Positions 41,302 to 49,598 of a stretch of DNA of 64,000 nt are shown here, in pieces. A model generated the notes under the pieces. The model did no database searches and was not told the origin of the DNA. It saw only the letters and a program-made list of their open reading frames with translations. The position numbers and the translations under genes are program-made. Numbering within the stretch: position 1 is the stretch's first letter; each line of letters opens with the position of its first letter. The stretch is from CADEDH01 sp047974625. Lineage in GTDB: Bacteria > Actinomycetota > Acidimicrobiia > Acidimicrobiales > SZUA-35. The DNA is taken from the NCBI GenBank assembly GCA_047974625.1, contig JBKECK010000019.1, positions 92,344 through 156,343 of the forward strand, in the 5' to 3' direction.

Positions 41302-42096
41302 ATGAGCACCACGAGCGACGGCGCACCCGCCGCCACGGCCTCGAACAGGGCCCCCACCTCGGGCCCGGGAGCGCTCCGCTTCGACCGGATCGGGATGGTG
41401 TTCCCGGACGGCACCGAAACCCTGGTGGACATCAGCTTCTCGGTGGCTCGTGAGGAGTTCGTCACCATCGTCGGACCGTCGGGTTGTGGCAAGTCCACCC
41501 TGCTGAAGATCGCCGCGGGCCTGTTGGAGCCCACCTCGGGGCGGGTCAGCGTGAACCGGGACCGGCTCGGCTACGTCTTCCAGGACGCCACCCTCCTCGA
41601 CTGGCGGACGGTGCGCCGAAATGTCGAACTGCTGGCCGAACTGCACGGCATCGACAAGGAGGAACGGGCCCGGCTGGCCCGCACCGCCATCGAGACCGTG
41701 GGCCTGGCCGGTTTTGAGGACCACTACCCGAGGTCCCTGTCGGGGGGGATGAAGATGCGGGCCTCGCTGGCCCGCACCCTCACCCTGAAACCGCCCGTGT
41801 TCCTGTTCGACGAGCCGTTCGGGGCCGTCGACGAGATCACCCGGGAGCACCTCAACGACGAGACCCAGCGCCTGTTCCTGGCCGAGGGGTTCGCCGGGTT
41901 GTTCATCACCCACTCCATCCCCGAAGCGGTGTTCATGAGCACCCGGGTGCTGGTCATGTCGGCCCGGCCGGGGCGGATCGTGGCCGAGTACGCCATCCCG
42001 TTCCCCTACCCGCGGGACCCGTCGCTCCGGTTCACCGCCGAGTTCGCCGAACTGAACGGCCGGGTGTCGGAGTCCTTGAGGGGAGCCCACACGTGA
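41302..42096 (+). CDS. NitT/TauT-type ABC transporter ATP-binding protein
   Basis: 264 residues. Walker A VGPSGCGKSTLL, Q-loop GYVFQDATLLDW, signature SLSGGMKMRASLARTL, Walker B VFLFDEPFGAVDEIT and H-loop FITHSIPEAVFMS. The GMKMR signature is typical of nitrate/sulphonate/thiamine-precursor importers. First gene of ATPase-permease-binding protein operon. The ATG at 41302 is preceded by GGGG-rich sequence. Confidence 0.92.
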   Translation: MSTTSDGAPAATASNRAPTSGPGALRFDRIGMVFPDGTETLVDISFSVAREEFVTIVGPSGCGKSTLLKIAAGLLEPTSGRVSVNRDRLGYVFQDATLLDWRTVRRNVELLAELHGIDKEERARLARTAIETVGLAGFEDHYPRSLSGGMKMRASLARTLTLKPPVFLFDEPFGAVDEITREHLNDETQRLFLAEGFAGLFITHSIPEAVFMSTRVLVMSARPGRIVAEYAIPFPYPRDPSLRFTAEFAELNGRVSESLRGAHT

Positions 42097-43037
42097 GCGG
42101 CCCCGGCGAGTCGTCCCGATCCACCCTGACCGACGATCTGGCCCCGTCCAAGCCCGAGGAGCCGGGCGCGCTGCGGGTGGACCTGGCCACCGAGGTAAGG
42201 GTGGTGGACGCCCTGCCGCCCCGGCCGAACCCCACCTCCCGGGGTCGGCGCCTGGCCGAGACGATCCTTCCCCCCCTGATCCTCGGGGTGGTGCTCATCG
42301 GGGCGTGGTACTTCGTCTCCTACGTGGTGCTCGACGAGCGGCGCCGGTTCCTGCTGGAGCCGCCCCACCAGGTGCTCCTGGAGGGTTTCCTCAACTGGAG
42401 CGTCTTCTCCGAGATCCTCCGGGGCCTGTGGTCGAGCACCAAGGTCGCCATCATGGGCCTGGGCATCTCGATCCTGCTCGGGTTCGCCCTGGCTACGGTC
42501 ATGAGCCAGACGAAGCTGGCCGAGCGGGCCATCTTCCCCTACATGGTCACCCTGCAGGCCATCCCCATCCTGGCCCTGGTGCCCCTCATCCAGTTCTGGT
42601 GGGGCAGTGGCCAGAACTCCCGCGTGGTGGTCTGCATCATCATCTCGGTGTTCCCGATCATCGTAAACACCCTGTTCGGTCTCCAGTCGGCACCCCGGGG
42701 CCAGCACGACCTCTTCACCCTCCACCACGCGAGCCGGCTCACCCGGCTCCGGAAGCTGATGTTCCCCGCCGCCATGCCCGCCATCTTCGCCGGGTTGAGG
42801 ATCTCGGCCGGGCTGTCGGTGATCGGCGCCATCGTCGGCGACTTCTTCTTCGGCAAGGGCGACAAGGGCATCGGGCAGCTGCTCCGCAAGTTCGCCAACG
42901 ATCTGAGCGGTGAGGCCCTCCTGACGGCGGTGATCATGTCGTCGGTCCTCGGCGTGACCGTCTTCCTGTTGTTCGGCTGGCTGCAGAACGTCGCCATCGG
43001 CAGGTGGTACGACGGCGCCGGCGGTGACGGCCGGTGA
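42093..43037 (+). CDS. NitT/TauT-type ABC transporter permease
   Basis: 314 residues. A hydrophilic N-terminus of about 50 residues is followed by six predicted helices starting ETILPPLILGVVLIGAWYFV. The binding-protein-dependent transport domain contains LQAIPILALVPLIQFWWGSG and the cytoplasmic loop RLRKLMFPAAMPAIFAGLRI (EAA region). GTG at 42093 overlaps the ATPase stop by four bases. Confidence 0.92.
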   Translation: MSGPGESSRSTLTDDLAPSKPEEPGALRVDLATEVRVVDALPPRPNPTSRGRRLAETILPPLILGVVLIGAWYFVSYVVLDERRRFLLEPPHQVLLEGFLNWSVFSEILRGLWSSTKVAIMGLGISILLGFALATVMSQTKLAERAIFPYMVTLQAIPILALVPLIQFWWGSGQNSRVVVCIIISVFPIIVNTLFGLQSAPRGQHDLFTLHHASRLTRLRKLMFPAAMPAIFAGLRISAGLSVIGAIVGDFFFGKGDKGIGQLLRKFANDLSGEALLTAVIMSSVLGVTVFLLFGWLQNVAIGRWYDGAGGDGR

Positions 43038-43142
43038 TGGACCGGTTCCGCCTCCCGGACCATCCGGTGGGACCACCCGGCGCCCGCTGAGCGTCGCTCC
43101 CACCCCCCTCCTATCCCCAATTCCCTACCCCCGGGAGAGGCA

Positions 43143-44360
43143 ATGATGACAACCAAGTGGCGGCTGCTTTCGCTGTTGCTGGCGGCGGGCCTGGTGGCCG
43201 GCGCCTGCAGCAGCGACGACGGCGATGACACCGCGGCCGGCGATGACACGTCGAGCACCACCGCAGCCGACGGTTCGTCGGACTCCGGCAATACCGGTGA
43301 CAACGCGGACACGGGCGACTCCGGGACCGGCGACGGCCCCCTGGCCGGGGTCTGCCCTTCCCCGCTGGTGATCCAGACCGACTGGTTCCCCGAGGCCGAG
43401 CACGGGGCCCTGTTCGAGCTGGTCGGTGACGACTACGAGATCGACGGGGACAACAAGCTGGTTCGGGGCAACATGGTGCTCGGCGACGTGGATCAGGGCA
43501 TCGACGTCGAGGTCCGGGCCGGCGGTCCCGCCATCGGCTCGGGCACGGTGGCCGGTGAGATGTACACCGACGACTCCATCCAGATCGGCTACGCCACCAC
43601 CGACTCCCAGATCCTGCGGGCCGACACCCCCCTGCTGTCGGTCATGGCCCCCCTGGAACGGAATCCGCAGATCATCTACTGGGATCCGGAGACCTACCCC
43701 GAGATCGAGAGCATCGCCGACCTGGGCGAGGCCGGGGTGACGGTCAACGTGTTCCCGGGCGGCACGTTCGCCGACGTGTTCGTGGCCATGGGTCTCTGGA
43801 ACGCCGACCAGGTGGACCCGTCCTACGACGGTTCGCCGGGCCGGTTCGTGGCCGACGGCACCATCGCCCAGCAGGGGTTCGCCTCGGCGGAGCCGTGGAC
43901 CTACAAGAACACGGTCACCGACTTCGGTCGAGACGTCGCCTACCAGTTGTTCGACGACGCCGGGTTCCGGGTCTACTCCCAGACCTTGGGCATCAAGCCC
44001 GACGACAAGGAGGCCTTGGCACCGTGCCTGGAGCAGCTGATCCCGGTCATGCAGCAGGCCACGGTGGACTACTACGCCGATCCGGCCGAGACCAACGCTC
44101 TGATCGTCGAGGCGGTGGCCGAGTACGACACCTTCTGGGTCTACCCGTCCGAGCTGGCCGACTTCTCGGTGGAGACCCAGCTGGAGCTGGGCCTGGCCGG
44201 GAACGGTGACGACGACGTGGTGGGCAACATGGACCCCGAGCGGATCCAGACCGTGATCGACCAGCTCGTTGCCGCGGACATGGACGTCCCGGACGGCATC
44301 ACGCCCGACGATGTGTTCACCAACGAGTTCATCGACGATTCGATCGGGTTCCCGGACTGA
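43143..44360 (+). CDS. NMT1/SsuA-like ABC substrate-binding lipoprotein
   Basis: 405 residues. Lipobox LVAGACSS (Cys about residue 22) and a Ser/Thr/Asp-rich linker to about residue 70. The NMT1/THI5-like domain has VIQTDWFPEAEHGALFELVG, VRAGGPAIGSGTVAGEMYTD and QQGFASAEPWTYKN. Relatives bind pyrimidine thiamine precursors, riboflavin or similar rings. GGGAGAGG Shine-Dalgarno precedes the ATG pair at 43143. A strong hairpin lies just past its stop. Confidence 0.88.
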   Translation: MMTTKWRLLSLLLAAGLVAGACSSDDGDDTAAGDDTSSTTAADGSSDSGNTGDNADTGDSGTGDGPLAGVCPSPLVIQTDWFPEAEHGALFELVGDDYEIDGDNKLVRGNMVLGDVDQGIDVEVRAGGPAIGSGTVAGEMYTDDSIQIGYATTDSQILRADTPLLSVMAPLERNPQIIYWDPETYPEIESIADLGEAGVTVNVFPGGTFADVFVAMGLWNADQVDPSYDGSPGRFVADGTIAQQGFASAEPWTYKNTVTDFGRDVAYQLFDDAGFRVYSQTLGIKPDDKEALAPCLEQLIPVMQQATVDYYADPAETNALIVEAVAEYDTFWVYPSELADFSVETQLELGLAGNGDDDVVGNMDPERIQTVIDQLVAADMDVPDGITPDDVFTNEFIDDSIGFPD

Positions 44361-44366
44361 CGCCAT

Positions 44367-44398
44367 CCCGGGCCGGGTCACCACGGACCCGGCCCGGG
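44367..44398. terminator. Bidirectional terminator hairpin
   Basis: Perfect 13-bp stem (CCCGGGCCGGGTC with GACCCGGCCCGGG) and 6-base loop between two convergent stops (44360 and 44415). No T-tract. Confidence 0.7.
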
Positions 44399-44414
44399 CC
44401 TGCGGGCCGACGGG

Positions 44415-45698
44415 TCAGTCCCGGTACACGACGGTGGACTGGCGGGAGGCCGCGGCCAGACGCCCGGCCCGGTAGACCGTCCGGTTGAGGGGGCCCTGGG
44501 CGATGGCGGCCCGCACCGACGGGGCGTCGACGGCCACCAGGTCGGCGGGTCGGCCGGGAGCGATCTCCACCGGGGTCAGCCCCATGACTCGCCGGGCGGC
44601 CGCGCCGACCATGGCCATGGCCTCCCCGGGCAGGCGGTGACCGGCCATGACCATGAGGGCGGCGGTCTCGAGCGGGTCGCTCCGACCCACCAGGTTGAAC
44701 GGGTCCTGGACGTTGTCGGCTCCGGCCGCCACAACGGCACCCGCCTCCAGCAGGGCGGCCACCGCTGTGAGGCCGCGGGGCGGGGCGCTGGACCTGTCGC
44801 GGGCCTGGAGGTAGAGGTTGGTCTGGGGGAGGGCCACCACGCCGATCCCGGCGTCGGCCACCGCGGCGGCCACCTCGGCCTGGACTGCGGGTGGTTGGAC
44901 CCCGAGGCTGACACAGTGGCTGGCGGTGACGCCGTGGTCGAACCCTCGGTCCGTCACCCGGCGGGCCAGGTCGGCCAGGCTGAGCATGTCCGGGTCGAGG
45001 GTCTCGTCGGTGTGGAGATCGACGGGCAGTCCGGCGTCGGTGGCCAGATCGAGCAGGTGGTCGATCTGGCCGAGGGGGTCGTCGTCGAGGTGGGGGCAGC
45101 CGCCGATCACGTCGACCCCGGCCTCCACGGCCTGTCGCAGGGCGGCCCGGGCCTCGGCGCCGTCCACGCCGACGAGCGGGGCCAGGGGGAGGGCCACGAT
45201 CTGGACGTCGATGAGACCGTGGTAGCGGCGGGCCGCGTCCCGCACGGCGGTGATGAACCCGGCGCCGACCCCGGGGACGGCGTTGACATGGCTCCGCACC
45301 GCGGTCACCCCGTGGGTGATGAGGAGCTCGAGGGCGGCCGCGGCCCGTGCGGTCACTGATTCGGGGCTGAACCGGCCCGAACGGGACGCCGCCGTCCAGG
45401 CCTCGATGGCCCCGGGCAGATCCCCCGCCGGATTGGGGACCTCCTCGGCGGTGAGGGCCTTGTCGAGGTGGGCGTGGGGCTCGGCGAAGGCCGGCAGCAG
45501 CAACCAGCCCTCCAGCTGGTGCACCTCGACCCGGGCCATATCATGCCAGGACGGCGGGGACGACCGGGCCGGATCATGCCCGGACGGCGGGGACGACCGG
45601 GCCGGATCATGCCCGGACGGCGGGGACGACCGGGCCGGGTCATGCCCGGACGGCGGGGACGACCGGGCCGGGTCATGGTCGTCCACGCTGGTGATCAA
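44415..45698 (-). CDS. Cytosine deaminase-like amidohydrolase with repeat insertion
   Basis: 427 residues from TTG 45698. Metal/catalytic motifs of the CodA-like branch: AFAEPHAHLDKAL, VDLHTDETLD, VTASHCVSLG and AAGADNVQDPFN. Predicted to deaminate or hydrolyse a cyclic amidine or amide. Homology extends at least 22 codons upstream (ITELRHGRLADGRLVDLVIT, from 45764), but no ATG/GTG/TTG precedes it; the codon expected to be the start is CAG. A 33-bp repeat adds four HDPARSSPPSG units in the N-terminal beta domain. Convergent with the importer, which may bring its substrate. Confidence 0.8.
   Translation of the reverse strand: MITSVDDHDPARSSPPSGHDPARSSPPSGHDPARSSPPSGHDPARSSPPSWHDMARVEVHQLEGWLLLPAFAEPHAHLDKALTAEEVPNPAGDLPGAIEAWTAASRSGRFSPESVTARAAAALELLITHGVTAVRSHVNAVPGVGAGFITAVRDAARRYHGLIDVQIVALPLAPLVGVDGAEARAALRQAVEAGVDVIGGCPHLDDDPLGQIDHLLDLATDAGLPVDLHTDETLDPDMLSLADLARRVTDRGFDHGVTASHCVSLGVQPPAVQAEVAAAVADAGIGVVALPQTNLYLQARDRSSAPPRGLTAVAALLEAGAVVAAGADNVQDPFNLVGRSDPLETAALMVMAGHRLPGEAMAMVGAAARRVMGLTPVEIAPGRPADLVAVDAPSVRAAIAQGPLNRTVYRAGRLAAASRQSTVVYRD
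45538..45669 (-). repeat. Four 33-bp tandem repeats inside the amidohydrolase gene
   Basis: Units at 45538-45570, 45571-45603, 45604-45636 and 45637-45669; units 2 and 3 are identical, the outer ones differ by a few bases, and a partial copy follows. In frame: 11 residues per unit. Confidence 0.9.
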
Positions 45699-45870
45699 CC
45701 CGTCGGTGATGACGAGGTCGACGAGGCGCCCGTCGGCCAGGCGGCCGTGACGGAGTTCGGTGATCTGCGGGGTCGGCTGACCAGGCGTCGGCTGCTGGTC
45801 GTTCAGGGGGGCCTCCAGACGGGTCCGATCCCGGCCGTGGACGGAATCGATCCTAGGCCAAAAACGGAGA

Positions 45871-45948
45871 AAGTCCCGGGCCGGGGTTGGGGCCCCAGAT
45901 CGGGTGGGCGACTACCCGAACCAGGGCCCCAGCCTCGGCCAGGGACTT
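45871..45948. ncRNA. Large imperfect hairpin, possible structured RNA
   Basis: Two 28-base arms (45871-45898 and 45921-45948) pair with 23 Watson-Crick pairs, two G-U pairs and three mismatches. The 22-base loop contains a further stem CGGGT/ACCCG. It lies between divergent gene starts, so it is not an ordinary terminator for either. RNA nature and strand are unproven. Confidence 0.35.
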
Positions 45949-45951
45949 GCC

Positions 45952-45977
45952 ATTCGCTGGATATGTATCCAGCGAAT
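45952..45977. promoter_or_regulatory. Perfect 12-bp inverted repeat
   Basis: ATTCGCTGGATA, two bases TG, then TATCCAGCGAAT. Three bases from the large hairpin. Suits a dimeric regulator operator or the end of a mobile element. Confidence 0.5.
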
Positions 45978-46186
45978 ACTGAAATTGATATGGCCCCCAT
46001 GAGGTCATATCACGTTTACTTCCACCATCTAGGCGCGCAAAACCGGCCAAATTAGGACAATCGCATTTCATAATGCCGATTCTCGCCTGAATGTCGTTCT
46101 CGCCAACGCATTTGAGCGGTTGCCCTGCCAAGCCTCTCGGCTCGACCAGGAGAGCTTACGCCGTCTGGATTGGGTATGACAACCCT

Positions 46187-47224
46187 ATGTCGACGGGTTA
46201 TTTCCGGATGACCCATCGCGATCCGGTGGCGCCACTACGGTTGGCCGACATGTCAACAATGGCCCGACTTGCGGGCGGTCTGCTCTGGACCTGGGCGGGG
46301 GTTGTGATCATCGTGGTCGCTCTCCGCTGGGTCGATCTGACCGGACCGGTCCCGGCCATCCAGGCTTTGTCGCCAGTCGTGGGCCTGTCGTTGCTGCTGG
46401 TCGTACCCTCGGCGCTGCTCCTGCACCGGAAGCGGCTGGCGGCGGTGGCCGGCGCCAGCCTCGTGGCCATGGGGCTCATGGCCGCACCCCTGTTCCTGGG
46501 CTCGTCCCGTGACTACGAGGACGCCGATCTGGTGGTCATGGTGGCCAACCTGCAGTTCGGGCGGGGTTCGCTCGCCGATGTCGAGGCCGCGGTCGAGGAG
46601 CTCGGGGTGACCACCCTGGTGCTGGTGGAGGTGACCCCGGACCTGGAGGCGGACCTGGACGACAGCGTCCTGTCGGAGCGGCTCCCGTTCCGGAGCGGCC
46701 GGTCCCAGTCCGGGCCGGCGGGCACGATGGTGCTCACCCGGGACCCCCACCGTCCGCTGACCGACCAACCCCACCTCTCGTTCGATCAGGTGAGCGTGGA
46801 GGTCGACGGTCCGACCGGGCCGTGGACGATCCTGGCGGTGCACCCACTCCCCCCGCTCCTGACCGATTCGACCCAGTGGCGGGCCGACCTGGACGAGCTG
46901 ACCGGGTGGCGGGCCCGCCAGCCGGCCGGGCCGTTGGTCCTGGCCGGGGACTTCAACGCCTCGGCCGCCCACCCCGGTTTCCGAGACCTGATCGACGGTA
47001 TGACCGACGCCCATCGGGCGGTCGGCGCCGGCTGGGTCCGGACCTGGCCCAACGGTGGCGTCTTCGGCTCGGGGTTCGTCCAGATCGACCATGTGGTCGG
47101 CCGCGGGGTCACCCCGGTGGACGCCGGCACGGTGACGGTGGCCGACACCGACCATGTGGCGGTGTGGGCCCGGCTGCGGATCCCGTCCCCGGCCTCCGCC
47201 GAACCGCCGGCCGGGAGCGGCTGA
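46187..47224 (+). CDS. Membrane-anchored endonuclease/exonuclease/phosphatase-family protein
   Basis: 345 residues. Three N-terminal membrane helices (between about 20 and 105), then an EEP domain: VVMVANLQFGRGSLADV, LVLVEVTPDL, LVLAGDFNASAAHPGFRDL, QIDHVVGRG and a final DTDHVAVWARL with the catalytic Asp-His. The active site faces outward. Members cleave phosphodiesters of nucleic acids, lipids or sugar phosphates. ATG at 46187 with TATGAC six bases before it; later ATGs are possible. Confidence 0.8.
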   Translation: MSTGYFRMTHRDPVAPLRLADMSTMARLAGGLLWTWAGVVIIVVALRWVDLTGPVPAIQALSPVVGLSLLLVVPSALLLHRKRLAAVAGASLVAMGLMAAPLFLGSSRDYEDADLVVMVANLQFGRGSLADVEAAVEELGVTTLVLVEVTPDLEADLDDSVLSERLPFRSGRSQSGPAGTMVLTRDPHRPLTDQPHLSFDQVSVEVDGPTGPWTILAVHPLPPLLTDSTQWRADLDELTGWRARQPAGPLVLAGDFNASAAHPGFRDLIDGMTDAHRAVGAGWVRTWPNGGVFGSGFVQIDHVVGRGVTPVDAGTVTVADTDHVAVWARLRIPSPASAEPPAGSG

Positions 47225-47374
47225 CCGGGCGGGTTGACGGGCGGCAGGACGGCCCGGGAGGTGGTGGCCGGTGGGGGCCAATCCCCCGGGCACGTTGAGC
47301 GGGCGCGGCCGGTCCGGCGAGGATGTCCCGGGGCGGTGACCGCACCGTCCCCGGCACCACAGGGGGACGCCATC

Positions 47375-48154
47375 ATGCCCGGAACCGTGACCTACGACCG
47401 TCAGGGCCATATCGCCACCATCACCTACAACCGGCCGGAGGCGCTCAACGCCATCAACGGCGAGCTCCGGCAGGATCTCAACGCCGCCTGGGAGCAGCTC
47501 CGCACCGACGACGAGGCCTGGGTGGCCATCGTGACCGGGGCGGGCCGGGCGTTCTGCGCCGGCGCCGACCTGAAATCGCCCGGTTCGGCGGTCGGCAACG
47601 ACGACCATTCGTTCTGGGAGGTCCCCAGCTTCACCTCGTTGGAGAGCGGCAAGGAGATCTGGAAGCCGGTGATCGCCGCGGTCAACGGCTACGCCATCGG
47701 GTTCGGCCTCACCATGATCGCCTCGTGCGATCTGGTCATCGCCAGCGAGCGGGCCGAGTTCGGCTTCCCGGAGGTCCAGCTCGGGGTCCCCACGGTCCAA
47801 GGCGCGGTCCGGATGCCCCGGATGATCGGCTGGCAGGGGGCGATGGAGCTGTTGTTGTGGGGAGATCGCATCGACGCCCAGCGGGCCAAGGAGCTCGGCC
47901 TGGTGGCCAAGGTCGTGCCCCACGACGACCTGATGAAGGAGGCCGAGGGCGCCGCCCAGCGACTGATCGACCGGTGCGCCCCGCTCGCGGTGCGGGCCAC
48001 CAAGGAGATCGCCCGCCGGGGCCAGGAGATGCCCTTCGCCGAAGCCATCCGGTTCGGTGAGACCATGCGCAGGGTGGCTGGGGCCACTGAGGACGCCGCC
48101 GCCTTCCGGGCCGCCGCTGGTTCGGGAGAACCGCCCACCTGGACGGGCCGCTGA
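47375..48154 (+). CDS. Enoyl-CoA hydratase/isomerase family protein
   Basis: 259 residues of the crotonase fold. ITYNRPEALNAINGELR, the oxyanion-hole segment GAGRAFCAGADLKSPG, PVIAAVNGYAIGFGLTMIA and CDLVIASERAEFGFPEVQLG are clear. One catalytic Glu lies in FPEVQLG; the second oxyanion-hole position is FGL instead of the usual GGG. Acts on an acyl-CoA in fatty acid degradation. Start ATG 47375 with AGGGGGA upstream. Confidence 0.9.
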   Translation: MPGTVTYDRQGHIATITYNRPEALNAINGELRQDLNAAWEQLRTDDEAWVAIVTGAGRAFCAGADLKSPGSAVGNDDHSFWEVPSFTSLESGKEIWKPVIAAVNGYAIGFGLTMIASCDLVIASERAEFGFPEVQLGVPTVQGAVRMPRMIGWQGAMELLLWGDRIDAQRAKELGLVAKVVPHDDLMKEAEGAAQRLIDRCAPLAVRATKEIARRGQEMPFAEAIRFGETMRRVAGATEDAAAFRAAAGSGEPPTWTGR

Positions 48155-48212
48155 CCGGGCCGGGGTGACGGCCGCGGGCGGGATACGGGCCCGGGTCCGC
48201 CATGCTGGCTCC

Positions 48213-48968
48213 GTGGCGGACCCGACGGAGCTGACGGAGCTGACGGTGGTGACCTGGAACGTGCAGGGTCGGGCCGGGCTCGACGTGGGCGCGGCCGCCG
48301 ATGTGCTGACCGGGATGGGGGCGGATCTGGTCGGCCTCCAGGAGGTCCAGCGCCACCAGGCCGTGGCCCTGACCAGGCGGCTGGGCCCCCGCTGGCGGGT
48401 GGTCTGGGCGTTCAAGCACTGGCCGGTGATCGCCTGGCCCGAGACGGTGGCCATCCTCAGCCGGTATCCCCTGTCGGGCCGGCGGGTTCTGGTGCTGCGG
48501 CCGGCCCTACCGGTCCGGTCCCGGCGGCGGGTGGCGGTGGTGGCCGACGTGGCGGTGGCGGACGCACCAGTCCGGTTCGCCAGTACCCACCTCTCCCCGG
48601 CCGCCACCGACGGGGAGTGGCGACGGCGGGAACTGGCCCGGGTCGGGGCCACCCGGGCCGACGTGGTGGTGGGCGACCTGAACGTGCGGGACCTGGACGA
48701 ACTAGGTTCCGTCGTCGGCCGGGCCGGGTGGTCCGATTGTTGGGATCCGGGTCAGGGGACGGGGTGCACCCACTGGGGCCCCGGGTCACGGTTCGGACGG
48801 GAGCCCGACCACCGCCTCGACTACGTGCTCGCCAATCGTCGATTCCGACCGGTGGAGTGTGAGGTCCCGACGCCGGACGGGCGCCTGGCCTCGCTCAGCG
48901 ACCACCTGCCGGTGCGCACGGTGCTGCGGTCGGCTCAGCGGTCGAGCTCGGTGGTGACCGACGAATAG
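48213..48968 (+). CDS. Endonuclease/exonuclease/phosphatase-family protein (soluble)
   Basis: 251 residues. EEP motifs LTVVTWNVQGRAG, LVGLQEVQ with the Mg-binding Glu, FASTHLSP, VVVGDLNVRDLDEL, HRLDYVLANRRF and LSDHLPVRTVL. No signal or membrane segment, unlike the paralogue at 46187. The N-terminus contains a short ELT repeat from a 9-base DNA repeat. GTG at 48213, with CATGCT six bases before it. The last 34 bases overlap the convergent pilin gene. Confidence 0.85.
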   Translation: MADPTELTELTVVTWNVQGRAGLDVGAAADVLTGMGADLVGLQEVQRHQAVALTRRLGPRWRVVWAFKHWPVIAWPETVAILSRYPLSGRRVLVLRPALPVRSRRRVAVVADVAVADAPVRFASTHLSPAATDGEWRRRELARVGATRADVVVGDLNVRDLDELGSVVGRAGWSDCWDPGQGTGCTHWGPGSRFGREPDHRLDYVLANRRFRPVECEVPTPDGRLASLSDHLPVRTVLRSAQRSSSVVTDE

Positions 48969-49132
48969 GGAGTAACGGTCGCGTCGCCCAGGAGGCTGAC
49001 CGAGGCGACGCACACGAGGGCGATCAGACCCACCAGCAGGACGTATTCAACCAGGCTCGCCCCTCGTTCCGGGGCGTGACGGGTGGTGGGTTCGTGGGTG
49101 CGCTCGTCGGTGTGCTCGTCGCTGCTGACCAT
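48935..49132 (-). CDS. Flp/Fap-type (type IVb) pilin-like protein
   Basis: 65 residues: a hydrophilic N-terminus, then RGASLVEYVLLVGLIALVCV, the pilin signature with Glu at position 5 of the mature hydrophobic segment after a probable cleavage at G-A. It ends STVTTELDR-like after a short tail. Flp pilins are made as short prepilins cut by TadV-type peptidases and assembled by Tad machinery, which is absent here. An isolated pilin gene is not unusual in actinomycetes. Confidence 0.75.
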   Translation of the reverse strand: MVSSDEHTDERTHEPTTRHAPERGASLVEYVLLVGLIALVCVASVSLLGDATVTPYSSVTTELDR

Positions 49133-49250
49133 GATGGAACCAGCATCGGCGGATCGACACCGGGTCTGTACAGGCCATCCGGCCCCATCCGGCGGGCCAG
49201 CGGCCACCTACCCGGTTGCGCCCAGTCGTTATTCGGGTAGTAATAGAACA

Positions 49251-49598
49251 ATGATTCTTCGAGTGGACACCGGATCGTCGGTCCCGCTGCACGAGCAGCT
49301 GGCCGGACAGCTCCGAGCCGCCATCGCCGCCGGCGACCCCGCCCCCGGTGATCGGCTGCCGTCGGGCCGCGAGCTGGCCCGGTCGCTGGACATGAACCTG
49401 CACACCGTGCTCCGGGCCTACCAGACCCTCCAGCAGGAGGGTCTGGTAGAAGTCCGACGGGGTCGGGGCACGATCGTAACCACCACCGCCCCCCGCCTGG
49501 CCGACCTGGCCGACCTGGCCCATCGCCTGGTCGTCGAAGGCCGACGGGCCGGCGTGCCCGACCAGGAGATCATCCGACTAGTGGAGGCTCAACTATGA
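49251..49598 (+). CDS. GntR-family regulator, YtrA-like short type
   Basis: 115 residues. VPLHEQLAGQLRAAIAAGDP, then RLPSGRELARSLDMNLHTVL and EGLVEVRRGRGTIV form the GntR winged helix. The C-terminal 40 residues are too short for an effector domain, as in YtrA members that regulate adjacent membrane protein genes. ATG at 49251; the next gene starts on its stop (ATGA), so it likely controls it. Confidence 0.88.
   Translation: MILRVDTGSSVPLHEQLAGQLRAAIAAGDPAPGDRLPSGRELARSLDMNLHTVLRAYQTLQQEGLVEVRRGRGTIVTTTAPRLADLADLAHRLVVEGRRAGVPDQEIIRLVEAQL

Larger units (their letters stand above)
45699..46186. other. Divergent intergenic region, partly AT-rich, with two hairpins
   Basis: 488 bases. Nearest the amidohydrolase it holds the likely 5' extension of that gene (to 45764 at least). 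The middle holds the two structures described separately (45871-45977). The part 45978-46140 is low in GC for this window, with no gene seen, and leads to the promoter of the next gene (TATGAC six bases before ATG 46187). Confidence 0.5.

Noticed and set aside
45538..45669. CRISPR array or insertion element in the amidohydrolase gene
   Set aside because: Contiguous 33-bp units without spacers and in frame with the enzyme; a minisatellite.
46253..48652. 799-residue open frame on the minus strand
   Set aside because: Antisense to the EEP and enoyl-CoA hydratase genes, which have clear motifs; composition is that of a shadow frame.
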